DNA of 64,000 nucleotides from Breoghania sp. (GCF_963674635.1 NZ_OY771475.1:3100001-3164000); one strand, 5' to 3'. Counted from the stretch's first letter, positions 47,590 to 56,683 are shown. Numbers and translations are program-made. Notes: a model not told the origin generated them from the letters alone.

Positions 47590-48558
47590 TCAGCTTCGAT
47601 CGGGAACGGGCGTTTCCGGAACCGGCGTCAGCGGCGGCTTGCCCGCCAGCCAGGCGCAGATATTGTCGACGACAAGCTGGCCCATCGCCTGACGGGTCGC
47701 GCGCGACGCGGAGCCCACATGGGGCAGCAGCACCGCATTGGGCAGGTCGATCAGGTCCGACGGCACATTGGGTTCGTCGTCGAACACATCGAGCCCGGCC
47801 GCCCGGATCACGCCTTCCCGCAGAGCGGCGACCAGCGCCGCTTCATCGACCACCGAGCCGCGACCGATATTGATCAGGTAGCCGTGCGGGCCGAGGGCGG
47901 CCAGAACATCGGCATTGATGAGGTGGCGGGTTTGCGCCCCTCCCGGGGCAACCACCATCACGACATCGGCGGCGCGCGCCAGATCGACCACCGTTTCGTG
48001 GTAGGGATAGGCGGTATCGGCCTGACGATGGCGTCCGTGATAGTGGATCTTCATGCCGCAGGCTTCGGCGCGCTTTGCGATCGCCTTGCCGATGCGGCCC
48101 AGCCCGACAATGCCCAGCACCGCACCGGTGAGAGAACCGTCACTCAGCCGGTAATTGCCCTCGCTCTGCCAGCGCCCCTCGCGCAGGTGACGTTCGGCCG
48201 CACTCAACTCGCGAACCGTCATCAGCATGAGGCCAAGCGCGGTGTCGGCGACCTCTTCTGTCAAAACACCGGGCGTATGGGTCACGACCACGCCCGCCCT
48301 GGCCGCCGCCGCCACATCGACCGCGTCATAGCCGACGCCGAAGGAGGCGATGATCTCAAGCTTCGGCAGCGCGGCGATGGTTTTGGCCGACAGGCCATGA
48401 AGGCCCACCGCAACCGCCCGGAACCGGCCGCCCTCGCGGGCGAGAAACGCCGCGCTGTCGGCTTCGTTCTCGCATTCCACCACATCGTGGTGCTGCTTCA
48501 GCCTTTCCACGACAAACGGCATGATCGGCCCGATGACGAGCACTTCCTGACGGCTCAT
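47590..48558 (-). CDS. D-isomer-specific 2-hydroxyacid dehydrogenase (glyoxylate/hydroxypyruvate reductase-like)
   Basis: A 322-residue NAD(P)-dependent dehydrogenase. The Rossmann motif is GIVGLGRIGKAIAKRAEACG at about residues 147-166. The catalytic triad is visible as Arg in INIGRGSVVDEAAL, Glu in VFDDEPNVP and His in LLPHVGSASRAT. The ATG at 48558 gives the family length; the upstream extension is rejected. Glyoxylate or hydroxypyruvate reduction is the likeliest activity. It is divergent from mch. Confidence 0.87.
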   Translation of the reverse strand: MSRQEVLVIGPIMPFVVERLKQHHDVVECENEADSAAFLAREGGRFRAVAVGLHGLSAKTIAALPKLEIIASFGVGYDAVDVAAAARAGVVVTHTPGVLTEEVADTALGLMLMTVRELSAAERHLREGRWQSEGNYRLSDGSLTGAVLGIVGLGRIGKAIAKRAEACGMKIHYHGRHRQADTAYPYHETVVDLARAADVVMVVAPGGAQTRHLINADVLAALGPHGYLINIGRGSVVDEAALVAALREGVIRAAGLDVFDDEPNVPSDLIDLPNAVLLPHVGSASRATRQAMGQLVVDNICAWLAGKPPLTPVPETPVPDRS

Positions 48559-48732
48559 AACGCCCTCTTCGATGGTGTCCTGGCGCGGCAGGCTAGCCCC
48601 TTTCATTGCAGGGGGAAAGGCGCGCAAGCCAGCGTTCGGTACGCCTTGTCGCCTCGACAAAGGTCCCCTTGCGCAACCTGGCTGCACAGGCTCTAAATCG
48701 CCCTTGAGGAAACCGGCCAACGGGAGTGAAAA

Positions 48733-49788
48733 ATGGCGGGCAAAACCAATGCGGGCAACTTCTTTGAGGACTTCCGGCTCGGGCAGGTCATCAAACACGC
48801 AACCCCGCGCACGGTGACGGCGGGCGATGCCGCGCTCTACACCGCGCTTTACGGGCCCCGCTTCGCGGTCCAGTCCTCCGATGCCTTCGCGCAGAGCCTC
48901 GGCTACCCGCAAGGGCCGCTCGACGACATGCTCGTCTTCCACATCGTCTTCGGCAAGACCGTGCCGGACATCTCGCTCAACGCGGTCGCCAATCTGGGCT
49001 ATGCGGGCGGGCGCTTCCTGGCCCCCGTCTATCCCGGCGACACGCTGTCATCAGTTTCCGAAGTCATCGGCCTGAAGGAGACGTCCTCGGGCAAGACCGG
49101 CGTCGTCTATGTGCGCTCCACCGGCTACAAGTCCGACGGCACGGAGGTGCTGGACTATGTGCGCTGGGTGATGGTGCGCAAGCGGGACGAGGCCTCGCCC
49201 GCGCCGGAGCCGGTCGTTCCCGAATTGCCCGAAGCGCTGGAGGCGGATGCGCTGGGCGATGCGGTGCCGCTGCTCGACACGGGCGAATGGGACGCCGATC
49301 TGGCAGGCAGCCCGCACCGCTTCGACGATTACAAGGTGGGCGAGAAGATCGACCACGTGGATGGCATGACCGTGGAGGAGAGCGACCACATGCTCGCCAC
49401 CCGGCTCTACCAGAACACCGCCAAAGTCCATTTCAACCAGTACACCGAAGGTCAGGGCCGCTTCGGGCGGCGACTGATCTATGGCGGCCACGTCATCAGC
49501 CTTGCCCGCGCGCTTTCCTATAACGGGCTTTCCTCCGCCTTCCATGTGGCGGCGATCAATGGCGGACGCCACGTCGCGCCGCTGTTTGCGGGCGGCACCG
49601 TGTTCGCCTGGTCGGAGGTGCTCGACAAATCGGTGATCGCGGGCCGCGACGATGTGGGCGCACTGCGCATCCGCACGGTGGCGACCGTCGACCGGCCTTG
49701 CACCGATTTCCCCGACAAGGATGCGGAGGGCAAATACGATCCCTCCGTGATCCTCGATCTCGATACGTGGCAACTGTTGCCGCGCTAG
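48733..49788 (+). CDS. mch: Mesaconyl-CoA hydratase (MaoC family)
   Basis: A 351-residue protein with two MaoC-like hot-dog domains. The N-terminal segments GNFFEDFRLGQVIKHATPRT, ALYTALYGPRFAVQSSDAFA and FHIVFGKTVPDISLNAVANL closely resemble Mch of the ethylmalonyl-CoA pathway. Mch reversibly hydrates mesaconyl-C1-CoA to beta-methylmalyl-CoA during acetyl-CoA assimilation. No other pathway gene (ccr, ecm, msd, mcl) is in the window. The resemblance is from memory of the family, not an alignment. Confidence 0.85.
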   Translation: MAGKTNAGNFFEDFRLGQVIKHATPRTVTAGDAALYTALYGPRFAVQSSDAFAQSLGYPQGPLDDMLVFHIVFGKTVPDISLNAVANLGYAGGRFLAPVYPGDTLSSVSEVIGLKETSSGKTGVVYVRSTGYKSDGTEVLDYVRWVMVRKRDEASPAPEPVVPELPEALEADALGDAVPLLDTGEWDADLAGSPHRFDDYKVGEKIDHVDGMTVEESDHMLATRLYQNTAKVHFNQYTEGQGRFGRRLIYGGHVISLARALSYNGLSSAFHVAAINGGRHVAPLFAGGTVFAWSEVLDKSVIAGRDDVGALRIRTVATVDRPCTDFPDKDAEGKYDPSVILDLDTWQLLPR

Positions 49789-49824
49789 ACGGGCGGAGAA
49801 GGCGCGCATCCGTGCAGCTTCGCC

Positions 49825-50506
49825 GAGAGATCCCAACCCCTCACCCCAGCCCTCTCCCCATGGGAGAGGGGGCGCATCGCGGGGGATGGGGAGGCGTGGC
49901 CGTTGAAACGGGTGTCTTCGCGGAATGCGGATCCTCGATGGACTGCCACGAAGAAAAACCCGGCCCGGAACCTCTCCCATGGGGAGAGGTCGGCGCGCAA
50001 GCGACGGGTGAGGGGTGTCAGGCCCACCGTATCCACGAGAGATCCCATCCCCTCACCCCAACCCTCTCCCCATGGGAGAGGGGGCGCATCGCGGGGGGTG
50101 CGCAGGATGGGCGTTGAAACGGGTGTCTTCGCGGAATGCGGACCCTCGATGGGCTGCCACGAAGAAGACACCGGCCCATAACCTCTCCCATGGGGAGAGG
50201 TCGGCGCGCAAGCGACGGGTGAGGGGTGTCAGCGTCTCCGTATCCGCGAGAGATCCCAACCCCTCACCCCAGCCCTCTCCCCTTGGGAGAGGGAGCGCAT
50301 CGCGGGGGATGGGGAGGATGGGCGTCGAAACGGGTGTCTTCGCGAAATGCGGACCCTCGATGGGCTGCCACGAAGAAGACACCGGCCCAGAACCTCTCCC
50401 ATGGGGAGAGGTCGGCGCGCAAGCGACGGGTGAGGGGTGTCAGCGTCTCCGTATCCACGAGAGATCCCAACCCCTCACCCCAGCCCTCTCCCCATGGGAG
50501 AGGGGG
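49825..50506. repeat. Tandem array of a 211-212 bp structured repeat (three full units and a partial fourth)
   Basis: Units begin with GAGAGATCCCA at 49825, 50037, 50248 and 50459, giving periods of 212, 211 and 211 bases. The last unit stops near 50506. Each unit contains a CCTCTCCCC/GGGAGAGG hairpin, a middle inverted repeat (GGTGTCTTC and GAAGACACC), a second CTCTCCC/GGGAGAG hairpin, and outer CCCCTCACCC and GGGTGAGGGG arms. Copies differ at scattered positions. The array fills most of the 857-base gap between mch and the PagL-like gene. No convincing coding sequence lies in it. Confidence 0.9.
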
Positions 50507-50572
50507 TACCATCGTGCACCTTGAGGCTCGGATGTCTGACAGGCGGCGTTGGCGTTTGGCTCAACCCCAACG

Positions 50573-50609
50573 CAAACAAAAACGCCGCGCATCTCCTGAT
50601 CCGCGGCGT
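50573..50609 (-). terminator. Intrinsic terminator of the PagL-like gene
   Basis: On the minus strand ACGCCGCG and CGCGGCGT (plus-strand 50602-50609 and 50582-50589) form an 8-bp stem followed by TTTTGTTTG. It lies 37 bases past the stop codon. Confidence 0.7.
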
Positions 50610-50645
50610 CCATCGATTTCAGTTTTACCGGAAAACCCGGCTGGA

Positions 50646-51305
50646 TCAGAAGGCGTAGCCGAGGCGGACGCCGACATTGGTCAGGCCGTCATTGTCGGAG
50701 CAATAGCCGTTGTTCGACGAGTGCTCGATGATGGCCGACAGGTTCCAGGCCTGATTGATGCGGTAGCCGACGGAGGCGGATTCGTGGAACATCACGTTGC
50801 AGCCCAGCGCCAGACCGCCCTGACCCGCCTCGGTGTTGCCGTTATGGACCATGCCGCCGAAGGAGCCTTCGACAAACAGGTAATCCGTCAGGTCGATGGA
50901 CAGGGTGTAGCCCGCATAGAGGATCGAAGTGTCGCCGGAGGTGTTCAGATTGCCGCCAATATGCGGACGCAGCATCGACTGGGTGTCAAGGAACGGCGTC
51001 TTGAAGGCCAGCGCGCCCCAGCGCATCAGGATCTCGGCGTTGATGTCGACACCGGATTCCCGGTCCATCGTGTCGTGGAAATAGACGCCGCCGCGCACTT
51101 CGTTGTAGGGCGCGAAGCTGCGGCTATCGACCGGGGAAGACCCGTAATAGTCGGCCGCAAGGGCCGGTGAGGCCCCGGAAAGCAGGGCCAGGGCCAGAAC
51201 TGCTGTGGCGATCCGCTTGCCCGAAGGAGCACCTGCAGAGACAGAAGCGTTTGCAGAATGCGCAGACACGGCAGACGCCGCGTGAATACAATCGGAATAA
51301 ATCAC
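50646..51305 (-). CDS. PagL-like lipid A 3-O-deacylase / acyloxyacyl hydrolase (outer membrane beta-barrel)
   Basis: A 219-residue exported protein. A hydrophobic leader ending ASPALA (near residue 50) precedes a beta-rich domain with alternating hydrophobic strands and the terminal aromatic GYAF of outer membrane barrels. IIEHSSNNG near residues 193-201 carries the His-x-Ser catalytic pair of PagL (His195, Ser197). PagL removes the 3-position acyl chain of lipid A. The start is uncertain: a GTG at 51305 gives a long leader, and a later GTG in the same frame would give a normal signal peptide. Confidence 0.82.
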   Translation of the reverse strand: MIYSDCIHAASAVSAHSANASVSAGAPSGKRIATAVLALALLSGASPALAADYYGSSPVDSRSFAPYNEVRGGVYFHDTMDRESGVDINAEILMRWGALAFKTPFLDTQSMLRPHIGGNLNTSGDTSILYAGYTLSIDLTDYLFVEGSFGGMVHNGNTEAGQGGLALGCNVMFHESASVGYRINQAWNLSAIIEHSSNNGYCSDNDGLTNVGVRLGYAF

Positions 51306-51462
51306 CGCACTGGCCTCAAATTGTTGCCCGGAATTGGCGGATACTCTCTACAATTCCGAAAGCTGGCGCAATCGAAACACCGCCTGACACCGAAAACGCG
51401 AATCACTTCATGGCGTTTTGCCACGTGTTGTTGCGCTCGGGTGACACCCATTAAGCACGCCC

Positions 51463-52263
51463 GTGACAGACAGGCAAGGGCAAGACCGAATCGGCAAGGA
51501 CACGGATACGGACGCGATGGCGGGCATCGACATGGAGGATCTGCGCAAGGCGCTGAGCCGGGACGGGTTCCTGATCCTTGGCGGGTTCGCTTTCGATGCC
51601 TCGAAGACAAGCGGCGTGGCGGGCCTTCCAGCCTGCGACCCGACTGGCGGCAGCGGGTTCCTCATCCTTGTCGGCAATGCGGGCGGGGCGATGTGGGAGG
51701 CATTCACCGCCGCGCCCGAGGCCCGCGACGGAGCGCGCGATCCGCTGGATCGCTACACGCGGCGCTGCATCACCGCCATCGCCGCCCATTTCGAGATGGG
51801 GGCCGTCTTTCCCTTCGAACGCCCCTTTCAGCCTTTTCAGCAGTGGGCGATGCGGGCGGGCGGCTTTTCGCCAAGCCCGGTCGGGGTGCTGGCGCATTCC
51901 CGCTTCGGGCCCTGGGCGGGATTTCGCGCAGCCCTTGTCTGGGAGACGTCTGGCGCACGCCATCCGCCGGAAAAACCCGCAACAGCGCAGAGGGCCGACC
52001 CCACCTTGGAAGGTGAAAGGGCGGGCCCGTGTCCGGCATGCGTCGAAAAGCCCTGCATGGCTGCCTGTCCAGCAAAGGCGCTGACGCCACAGGGCTATGA
52101 CGTGCCGCGGTGCCTGTCCTATCTGGAGGCAAATCCGGACGCGGCCTGCCTGTCGGGATGTCTGGCGCGGATCGCCTGTCCCCATGGCGCGGCCTATCGG
52201 CAGGGGCGCGAACAGGCACGGTTTCACATGCGCGCCTTTACCGGCGGGCATGTTGGGACTTGA
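51463..52263 (+). CDS. Ferredoxin-like protein with QueG/CblC-like N-terminal region
   Basis: A 266-residue protein. The C-terminal third (from about 188) has many cysteines in CPACVEKPCMAACP and later CLSYL, CLSGC and CPHG, a ferredoxin-like arrangement that could bind one 4Fe-4S cluster or more. The N-terminal part includes VLAHSRFGPWAGFRAALVW, which recalls the cobalamin-binding regions of QueG and CblC proteins. This resemblance is weak and inferential. The start is a GTG at 51463; an ATG at 51517 would remove 18 polar residues. Function unknown. Confidence 0.7.
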   Translation: MTDRQGQDRIGKDTDTDAMAGIDMEDLRKALSRDGFLILGGFAFDASKTSGVAGLPACDPTGGSGFLILVGNAGGAMWEAFTAAPEARDGARDPLDRYTRRCITAIAAHFEMGAVFPFERPFQPFQQWAMRAGGFSPSPVGVLAHSRFGPWAGFRAALVWETSGARHPPEKPATAQRADPTLEGERAGPCPACVEKPCMAACPAKALTPQGYDVPRCLSYLEANPDAACLSGCLARIACPHGAAYRQGREQARFHMRAFTGGHVGT

Positions 52264-52367
52264 GAAATGCTGTGCAGTTTGTCTATCAGTGCGCGCGCAG
52301 GTTGCGATAGCGGGCCGGGGACCCGGCCAACCGCCATGCCGCGACCCTAAACATGAAAGGTTCGACC

Positions 52368-52874
52368 ATGCGTCGATGGATCGTTCTCGCCCTCTTTATC
52401 GTCTGCGTCCTCGGAGCAGGCATGGGGATGGGCTTTCTGGCCCGCCCCACGGAGTGGTACGAGTCGCTCGCAAAACCTGCCTTTGCGCCCCCGAACTGGG
52501 TCTTCGGGCCGGTCTGGAGCGTGATGTATGTGCTGATCGCGATCGCCGGCTGGCGCACGTTCGAGCGCAACAAGTTCGGTAAGTCGATGAAGCTCTGGGT
52601 CGGCCAGATGCTGGTGAACCTGACCTGGCCGGTCTTTTTCTTCGGCTTTCAGGATCCCTATCGCGCCTTCATCCTGATCATCCTGACGACCGCGCTGGTG
52701 CTCTGGTACACGATCGAGAACTGGTCCCGCGATCGCATCGCCGCCTACCTGTTCACGCCCTATACGCTCTGGCTGTTCTATGCCACAGCGCTCAATGCCG
52801 CCGTCTGGCTGATGAACAGAGCCGCCGAAACCAAGCCGCTCTTCGGCGATCAGCCTCCGCTCTTCGGCGGCTGA
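52368..52874 (+). CDS. tspO: TspO/MBR-family tryptophan-rich sensory protein
   Basis: A 168-residue, five-helix membrane protein. Family motifs are WYESLAKPAFAPPNWVFGPVW after the first helix, the Trp-rich VNLTWPVFFFGF, and TPYTLWLFYATALNAAVW at the end. TspO binds porphyrins and in Rhodobacter represses photosynthesis genes under oxygen. The second ATG (52368) is chosen because AAAGG lies seven bases upstream; the ATG at 52353 has no such site. It converges on folK with only 8 bases between stops. Confidence 0.93.
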   Translation: MRRWIVLALFIVCVLGAGMGMGFLARPTEWYESLAKPAFAPPNWVFGPVWSVMYVLIAIAGWRTFERNKFGKSMKLWVGQMLVNLTWPVFFFGFQDPYRAFILIILTTALVLWYTIENWSRDRIAAYLFTPYTLWLFYATALNAAVWLMNRAAETKPLFGDQPPLFGG

Positions 52875-52882
52875 TCCCGGTT

Positions 52883-53404
52883 TCACGACGCATGTTCGTC
52901 CAGCCGCTCGATGGTGTCCGCATCGGGGCATCCGGCAAGCGCCGTTGAGGCGGTCAGCCCGCCGCCGATGGGCGCATCGGACCAGATTTCGGCCAGCGGA
53001 ACCAGCACGAAGGCCCGCTCGGCAATGCGCGGATGGGGCACGCACAACCCCTCGCGCGCGATTTCCTCGCCGCCATAGACAAGCACGTCGATATCGATCT
53101 TGCGCGGGCCCCAGCGAATATCGCGCACCCGGCCGAGCGCGCGTTCGATCTCCAGCGCCCGCGCCAGAAGGTCGGACGCGTCCAGCGTCGTCTCCACCAA
53201 CACGCAGGCATTGACGAACCAGTCCTGATCCGTGAGCCCCCAGGGCGCGGTGCGATAGTCGGCGGAGCGCGCCACGAGCACGATCCCCTCGCTCTCCGCG
53301 ATCTGTCGGATCGCCGCGGCAAGAAAGCCGCGCTTGTCGCCGATATTGGAGCCAAGGCCCAGAACGGCGCGCACGGGCGTTTTCCGCATCACATCTCCCG
53401 TCAC
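52883..53404 (-). CDS. folK: 2-amino-4-hydroxy-6-hydroxymethyldihydropteridine pyrophosphokinase
   Basis: Pyrophosphorylates the pterin precursor of dihydrofolate. It opens with AVLGLGSNIGDKRGFLAAAI. The active-site strands DWFVNACVLVETTL and WGPRKIDIDVLVYGG, and VPHPRIAERAFVLVPLAEI, are all present. Length 173 residues. Its start overlaps the end of folP by four bases, so the two are coupled. folB, often between them, is absent here. Confidence 0.95.
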   Translation of the reverse strand: MTGDVMRKTPVRAVLGLGSNIGDKRGFLAAAIRQIAESEGIVLVARSADYRTAPWGLTDQDWFVNACVLVETTLDASDLLARALEIERALGRVRDIRWGPRKIDIDVLVYGGEEIAREGLCVPHPRIAERAFVLVPLAEIWSDAPIGGGLTASTALAGCPDADTIERLDEHAS

Positions 53405-54264
53405 GGTTCCATCTCCCCAAAGCCCATGCGCTCATGCAGGACGGCGTCGGCCACTTTCAAGGCGTCCGCGTGAAGCCGCACATCATGGGCGCGAATGATG
53501 TCGGCCCCGCGGGCCACCGCCGCCAGATGCGCGCCCAGCGAGCCCGCGTCGCGGTCCGCCGCCTCACGCCCCGTCAGTGTTCCGATGAAGCGTTTGCGCG
53601 AAGCCCCCACCAGCACCGGCAGACCGAAACGGGCCTTCACCTCGCCCAGCCGGTTGAGTGCGATCAGGTTCTGCTCCGGTGTCTTGCCGAAGCCGATACC
53701 GGGATCGAGGATGATCCTGTGCCTGTCGACGCCTGCCTGTTCCGCGATTTCCAGCGTGCGGGCGAAAAAGGCGATCATGTCGGCCACGATATCGCGGGCG
53801 GGGTCCACGTCGGCGGTCGGGTCCAGACCGCGATTGTGCATGGCGATGAGGGGCGCGCCGGTGCGCGCGGCCACGCGCGCCATGTCCGGATCGCCCTGAA
53901 GGCCGAGAATGTCGTTGATAGCGTGGGCGCCTGCGCGAATTGCAGCGGCGGCCACGTCGGGCTTGAACGTGTCGATGGAAACGGCGCAGGCAAATCCGCG
54001 CAAGCCTGTCAGAACGGGGAGAATGCGCGCCAGTTCTTCCTGCGCGGAAATGCGTTGCGAACCGGGCCGGGTGCTTTCGCCGCCGACATCGATGATATCG
54101 GCGCCTTGCGCCATCAGCGTGCGGGCATGGTCAAGCGCGGCCGCAGGCGCATCATGGCGTCCACCGTCCGAAAAGCTGTCCGGCGTCACGTTCAGGATGC
54201 CCATGAGCAGCGTTCGCGCGCCGGGCACATGTTCAAGCGGGCCGATCTTGAGAGGGGGTGTCAT
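53401..54264 (-). CDS. folP: Dihydropteroate synthase
   Basis: Joins the pterin pyrophosphate with p-aminobenzoate; the target of sulfonamides. Motifs are LMGILNVTPDSFSDGG, IIDVGGESTRPGS, AHAINDILGLQGD, ILDPGIGFGKTPEQNLIALN and VGASRKRFIG. The ATG at 54264 gives 287 residues and a normal N-terminus; an ATG at 54291 is possible. Upstream neighbour of folK on the same strand and divergent from phoD. Confidence 0.95.
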   Translation of the reverse strand: MTPPLKIGPLEHVPGARTLLMGILNVTPDSFSDGGRHDAPAAALDHARTLMAQGADIIDVGGESTRPGSQRISAQEELARILPVLTGLRGFACAVSIDTFKPDVAAAAIRAGAHAINDILGLQGDPDMARVAARTGAPLIAMHNRGLDPTADVDPARDIVADMIAFFARTLEIAEQAGVDRHRIILDPGIGFGKTPEQNLIALNRLGEVKARFGLPVLVGASRKRFIGTLTGREAADRDAGSLGAHLAAVARGADIIRAHDVRLHADALKVADAVLHERMGFGEMEP

Positions 54265-54524
54265 CACTATCCGCGGGTTCGATTGGGCCATTCGCCGCTG
54301 CGGCGGGAAATCCGGGACGGGTGATGCGCTGATCGCCCGGCAAATGCAAGGTCGCAGGCGATCCGGCCCGCGCGTTTCCAGCGCAAACCCGGCCTGGGCC
54401 GGCAGCCAATCCCGCAGCGTCATGGAAATTTATGAAAACCGTCACATCAGCGATAACGTAGTGTCATGGTCCGACATCACTTTGCGGCGCCGCAGCATTT
54501 GCGCCTCAAGGAGAGAGACCTCAC

Positions 54525-56090
54525 ATGTCGTTTTCGCGCCGTTCCTTCCTGAAGTCCACCGCCGCCACCGGCCTTGTCGCCGCGGGCGGTCTCGCCATGC
54601 CCGCGCTCAGCCGCGCCGCCAGCCGTCCCGTCATCAGCCACGGCGTCCAGTCGGGCGACGTCACCGCCAATTCCGGCATGGTGTGGACCCGCGCCGACCG
54701 TCCTTCGAAGGTGATGTTCGAGATCGCCACCCGTGAGGACTTCGCCAATGCCCGCCGCCTGGCGCCGCTCAATGCGCTTCCCGACACCGATCTCGCGGTC
54801 AAGCGCATGGTCGAGGACCTGCCGTCGGATCAGGAGATCTTCTACCGGGTCACGCTTGCCGACCTCAATGACGTCAACGCCACCTCGCAGCCGATGGTCG
54901 GCCATTTCCGCACCGCGCCGACCTCGAAGCGCGACGTGAAATTCGTGTGGTCGGGCGACACCGTCGGCCAGGGCTGGGGCATCGACAAAGCCCGCGGCGG
55001 CATGAAGATCTACGCCACCATGGTCCAGCACCAGCCGGACTTCTTCATCCATTCCGGCGATACCGTCTATTCCGACGGCCCGCTCAAGGAAGAGGTGGAG
55101 CTGAAGGACGGGACGATCTGGAAGAACATCGTCACGCCGGAAAAGTCCAAGGTCGCGGAGACGCTGAACGAGTATCGCGGCCAGTGGAAATACAACATGA
55201 TGGACGAGAACGTGCTCGCCATGTCGCGCGAGGTTCCGACCTTCTTCCAGTGGGACGACCATGAGGTGGTCAACAACTGGTCGGCCTCCAAGGACCTCAC
55301 CGACGACGCCCGCTACACCGAAAAGAACGTGCAGCTGCTGTCCGCCCGTGCCGCGCGCGCCTTCCACGAGATGACGCCGATCTCCTACATGCCCGCCGAG
55401 CCCGGCCGCGTCTACCGCAAGATCCCCTACGGCCCGATGCTGGACGTGTTCTTCCTCGACCTGCGGTCCTATCGCGGCCCGAACAGCGACGGCATGCAGG
55501 ATGCGGTCGATGAAAAGTCCCAGGTGCTGGGTGCCGAACAGATCGCGTGGCTGAAGCGCGAGCTGGTGAACTCCAAGGCGACGTGGAAGGTCATCGCCTG
55601 CGACATGCCCATCGGCCTGTGCGTGTGGGACACACACAAGGACGTCAAGCGCGTGGAAGCCGTCGCCAATGGCGACAATGGTGCACCGAAGGGCCGCGAG
55701 CTGGAATTCGCCGACCTGCTGCGCTTCATCAAGAGCGCGGGCATCGACAACACCGTGTGGCTGACGGCCGACGTCCACTACACCGCCGCCCATTATTACA
55801 ACCCGGACAAGGCGGCCTTCCAGGATTTCGATCCGTTCTGGGAATTCGTCTCCGGCCCGCTGCATGCCGGAACCTTCGGCCCGAACGATCTCGATGGCAC
55901 CTTCGGCCCGGAAGTGAAGTTCGTGAAGGCCCCGACGAAGGAGCAGGGCGGAAACCTGCCGCCCTCCATGGGTCTGCAGTTCTTCGGCCTCGTGGAAATC
56001 GACGGCGCGACCGAGCAGCTCAAGGTCCGGCTGATGGATAGCGGCGACACGGAACTCTATTCCGTCACGCTCGATCCGAAATTCGCCTGA
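54525..56090 (+). CDS. phoD: PhoD-type alkaline phosphatase/phosphodiesterase, Tat-exported
   Basis: A 521-residue secreted metallo-phosphoesterase. The leader SRRSFLKSTAATGLVAAGG is a textbook twin-arginine signal. SHGVQSGDVTANSGMVWTRA begins the N-terminal PhoD_N domain. The metal site shows VWSGDTVGQ, IHSGDTVYSDGP, FQWDDHEVVNNW and TADVHYTAAHYY. PhoD enzymes use Ca2+ and Fe3+ and release phosphate from mono- and diesters outside the cytoplasm. It stands alone with its own terminator. Phosphate control is likely by family, but I found no convincing Pho box. Confidence 0.92.
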   Translation: MSFSRRSFLKSTAATGLVAAGGLAMPALSRAASRPVISHGVQSGDVTANSGMVWTRADRPSKVMFEIATREDFANARRLAPLNALPDTDLAVKRMVEDLPSDQEIFYRVTLADLNDVNATSQPMVGHFRTAPTSKRDVKFVWSGDTVGQGWGIDKARGGMKIYATMVQHQPDFFIHSGDTVYSDGPLKEEVELKDGTIWKNIVTPEKSKVAETLNEYRGQWKYNMMDENVLAMSREVPTFFQWDDHEVVNNWSASKDLTDDARYTEKNVQLLSARAARAFHEMTPISYMPAEPGRVYRKIPYGPMLDVFFLDLRSYRGPNSDGMQDAVDEKSQVLGAEQIAWLKRELVNSKATWKVIACDMPIGLCVWDTHKDVKRVEAVANGDNGAPKGRELEFADLLRFIKSAGIDNTVWLTADVHYTAAHYYNPDKAAFQDFDPFWEFVSGPLHAGTFGPNDLDGTFGPEVKFVKAPTKEQGGNLPPSMGLQFFGLVEIDGATEQLKVRLMDSGDTELYSVTLDPKFA

Positions 56091-56118
56091 CCCCGCCCTG
56101 AAGGCGGAACGCAAAGCA

Positions 56119-56154
56119 AAAGGGGCGCGCAGATCACCTGCGCGCCCCTTTTTT
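56119..56154. terminator. Strong bidirectional terminator between phoD and secB
   Basis: GGGGCGCGCAG (56122-56132) pairs with CTGCGCGCCCC (56138-56148) across a 5-base loop, followed by six T residues on the plus strand. A-rich sequence on the other side gives a T run for secB as well. Confidence 0.9.
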
Positions 56155-56203
56155 CGTCTGTCAGTCCCTTGAACGGGGGCGAGAGCGAAGGCTCCCGGCC
56201 GGC

Positions 56204-56683
56204 TCAGTTCAGGGGCTGGGTGTTGCCCTGCGCCATGTTCTGGCGATAGAGCGCGGCAAAGTCGATCGGATCGATCATCAGCGGCGGGAAGCCGCCGTTG
56301 CGGGTGCAGTCGGCCAGGATCTGACGCGCGAAGGGGAAGAGCATGCGCGGGCACTCGATCAGGACGAAGGGGTGCATGTGCTCTTCGGGCACGCCCTGAA
56401 TGCGGAAGATGCCGCAATAGACGAGCTCGACCGCAAACATGGCGGTGCTGCCGGAAACGGCCTTGGCTTCCAGCGTGAGCGTGACCTCAAACTGGTTGTC
56501 TTCGTGCTTCGTCGCGTTGACGTTCACGTTGATGTCCAGCTGCGGTTGCTGCTGGCTTGGGCGCAGTGCGGCCGGGGCGTTCGGATTCTCGAACGAGAGG
56601 TCCTTGATGTACTGCACCAGGATGTTAATTGCGGGCTGCGGCGGCTGCTGCGCACCGGCGTTCGGCTCGTTCGTATCGCTCAT
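56204..56683 (-). CDS. secB: Protein-export chaperone SecB
   Basis: Homotetrameric cytoplasmic chaperone that keeps preproteins unfolded and delivers them to SecA. The 159-residue protein has INILVQYIKDLSFENPNAPA, the acidic strand VTLTLEAKA, FAVELVYCGIFRI, HPFVLIECPRMLFPFARQI and the C-terminal GGFPPLMIDPIDFAALY. The ATG at 56683 matches the family start; 14 upstream codons are rejected. Divergent from regB. Confidence 0.96.
   Translation of the reverse strand: MSDTNEPNAGAQQPPQPAINILVQYIKDLSFENPNAPAALRPSQQQPQLDINVNVNATKHEDNQFEVTLTLEAKAVSGSTAMFAVELVYCGIFRIQGVPEEHMHPFVLIECPRMLFPFARQILADCTRNGGFPPLMIDPIDFAALYRQNMAQGNTQPLN

Noticed and set aside
49825..50506. CRISPR array
   Set aside because: The repeat unit is about 211 bases and conserved along its whole length, with no short repeat/unique spacer alternation and no cas genes nearby.
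54425..54500. Pho box upstream of phoD
   Set aside because: GTCAT- and GTCAC-like fragments occur, but no pair has the spacing of CTGTCAT-N4-CTGTCAT repeats.
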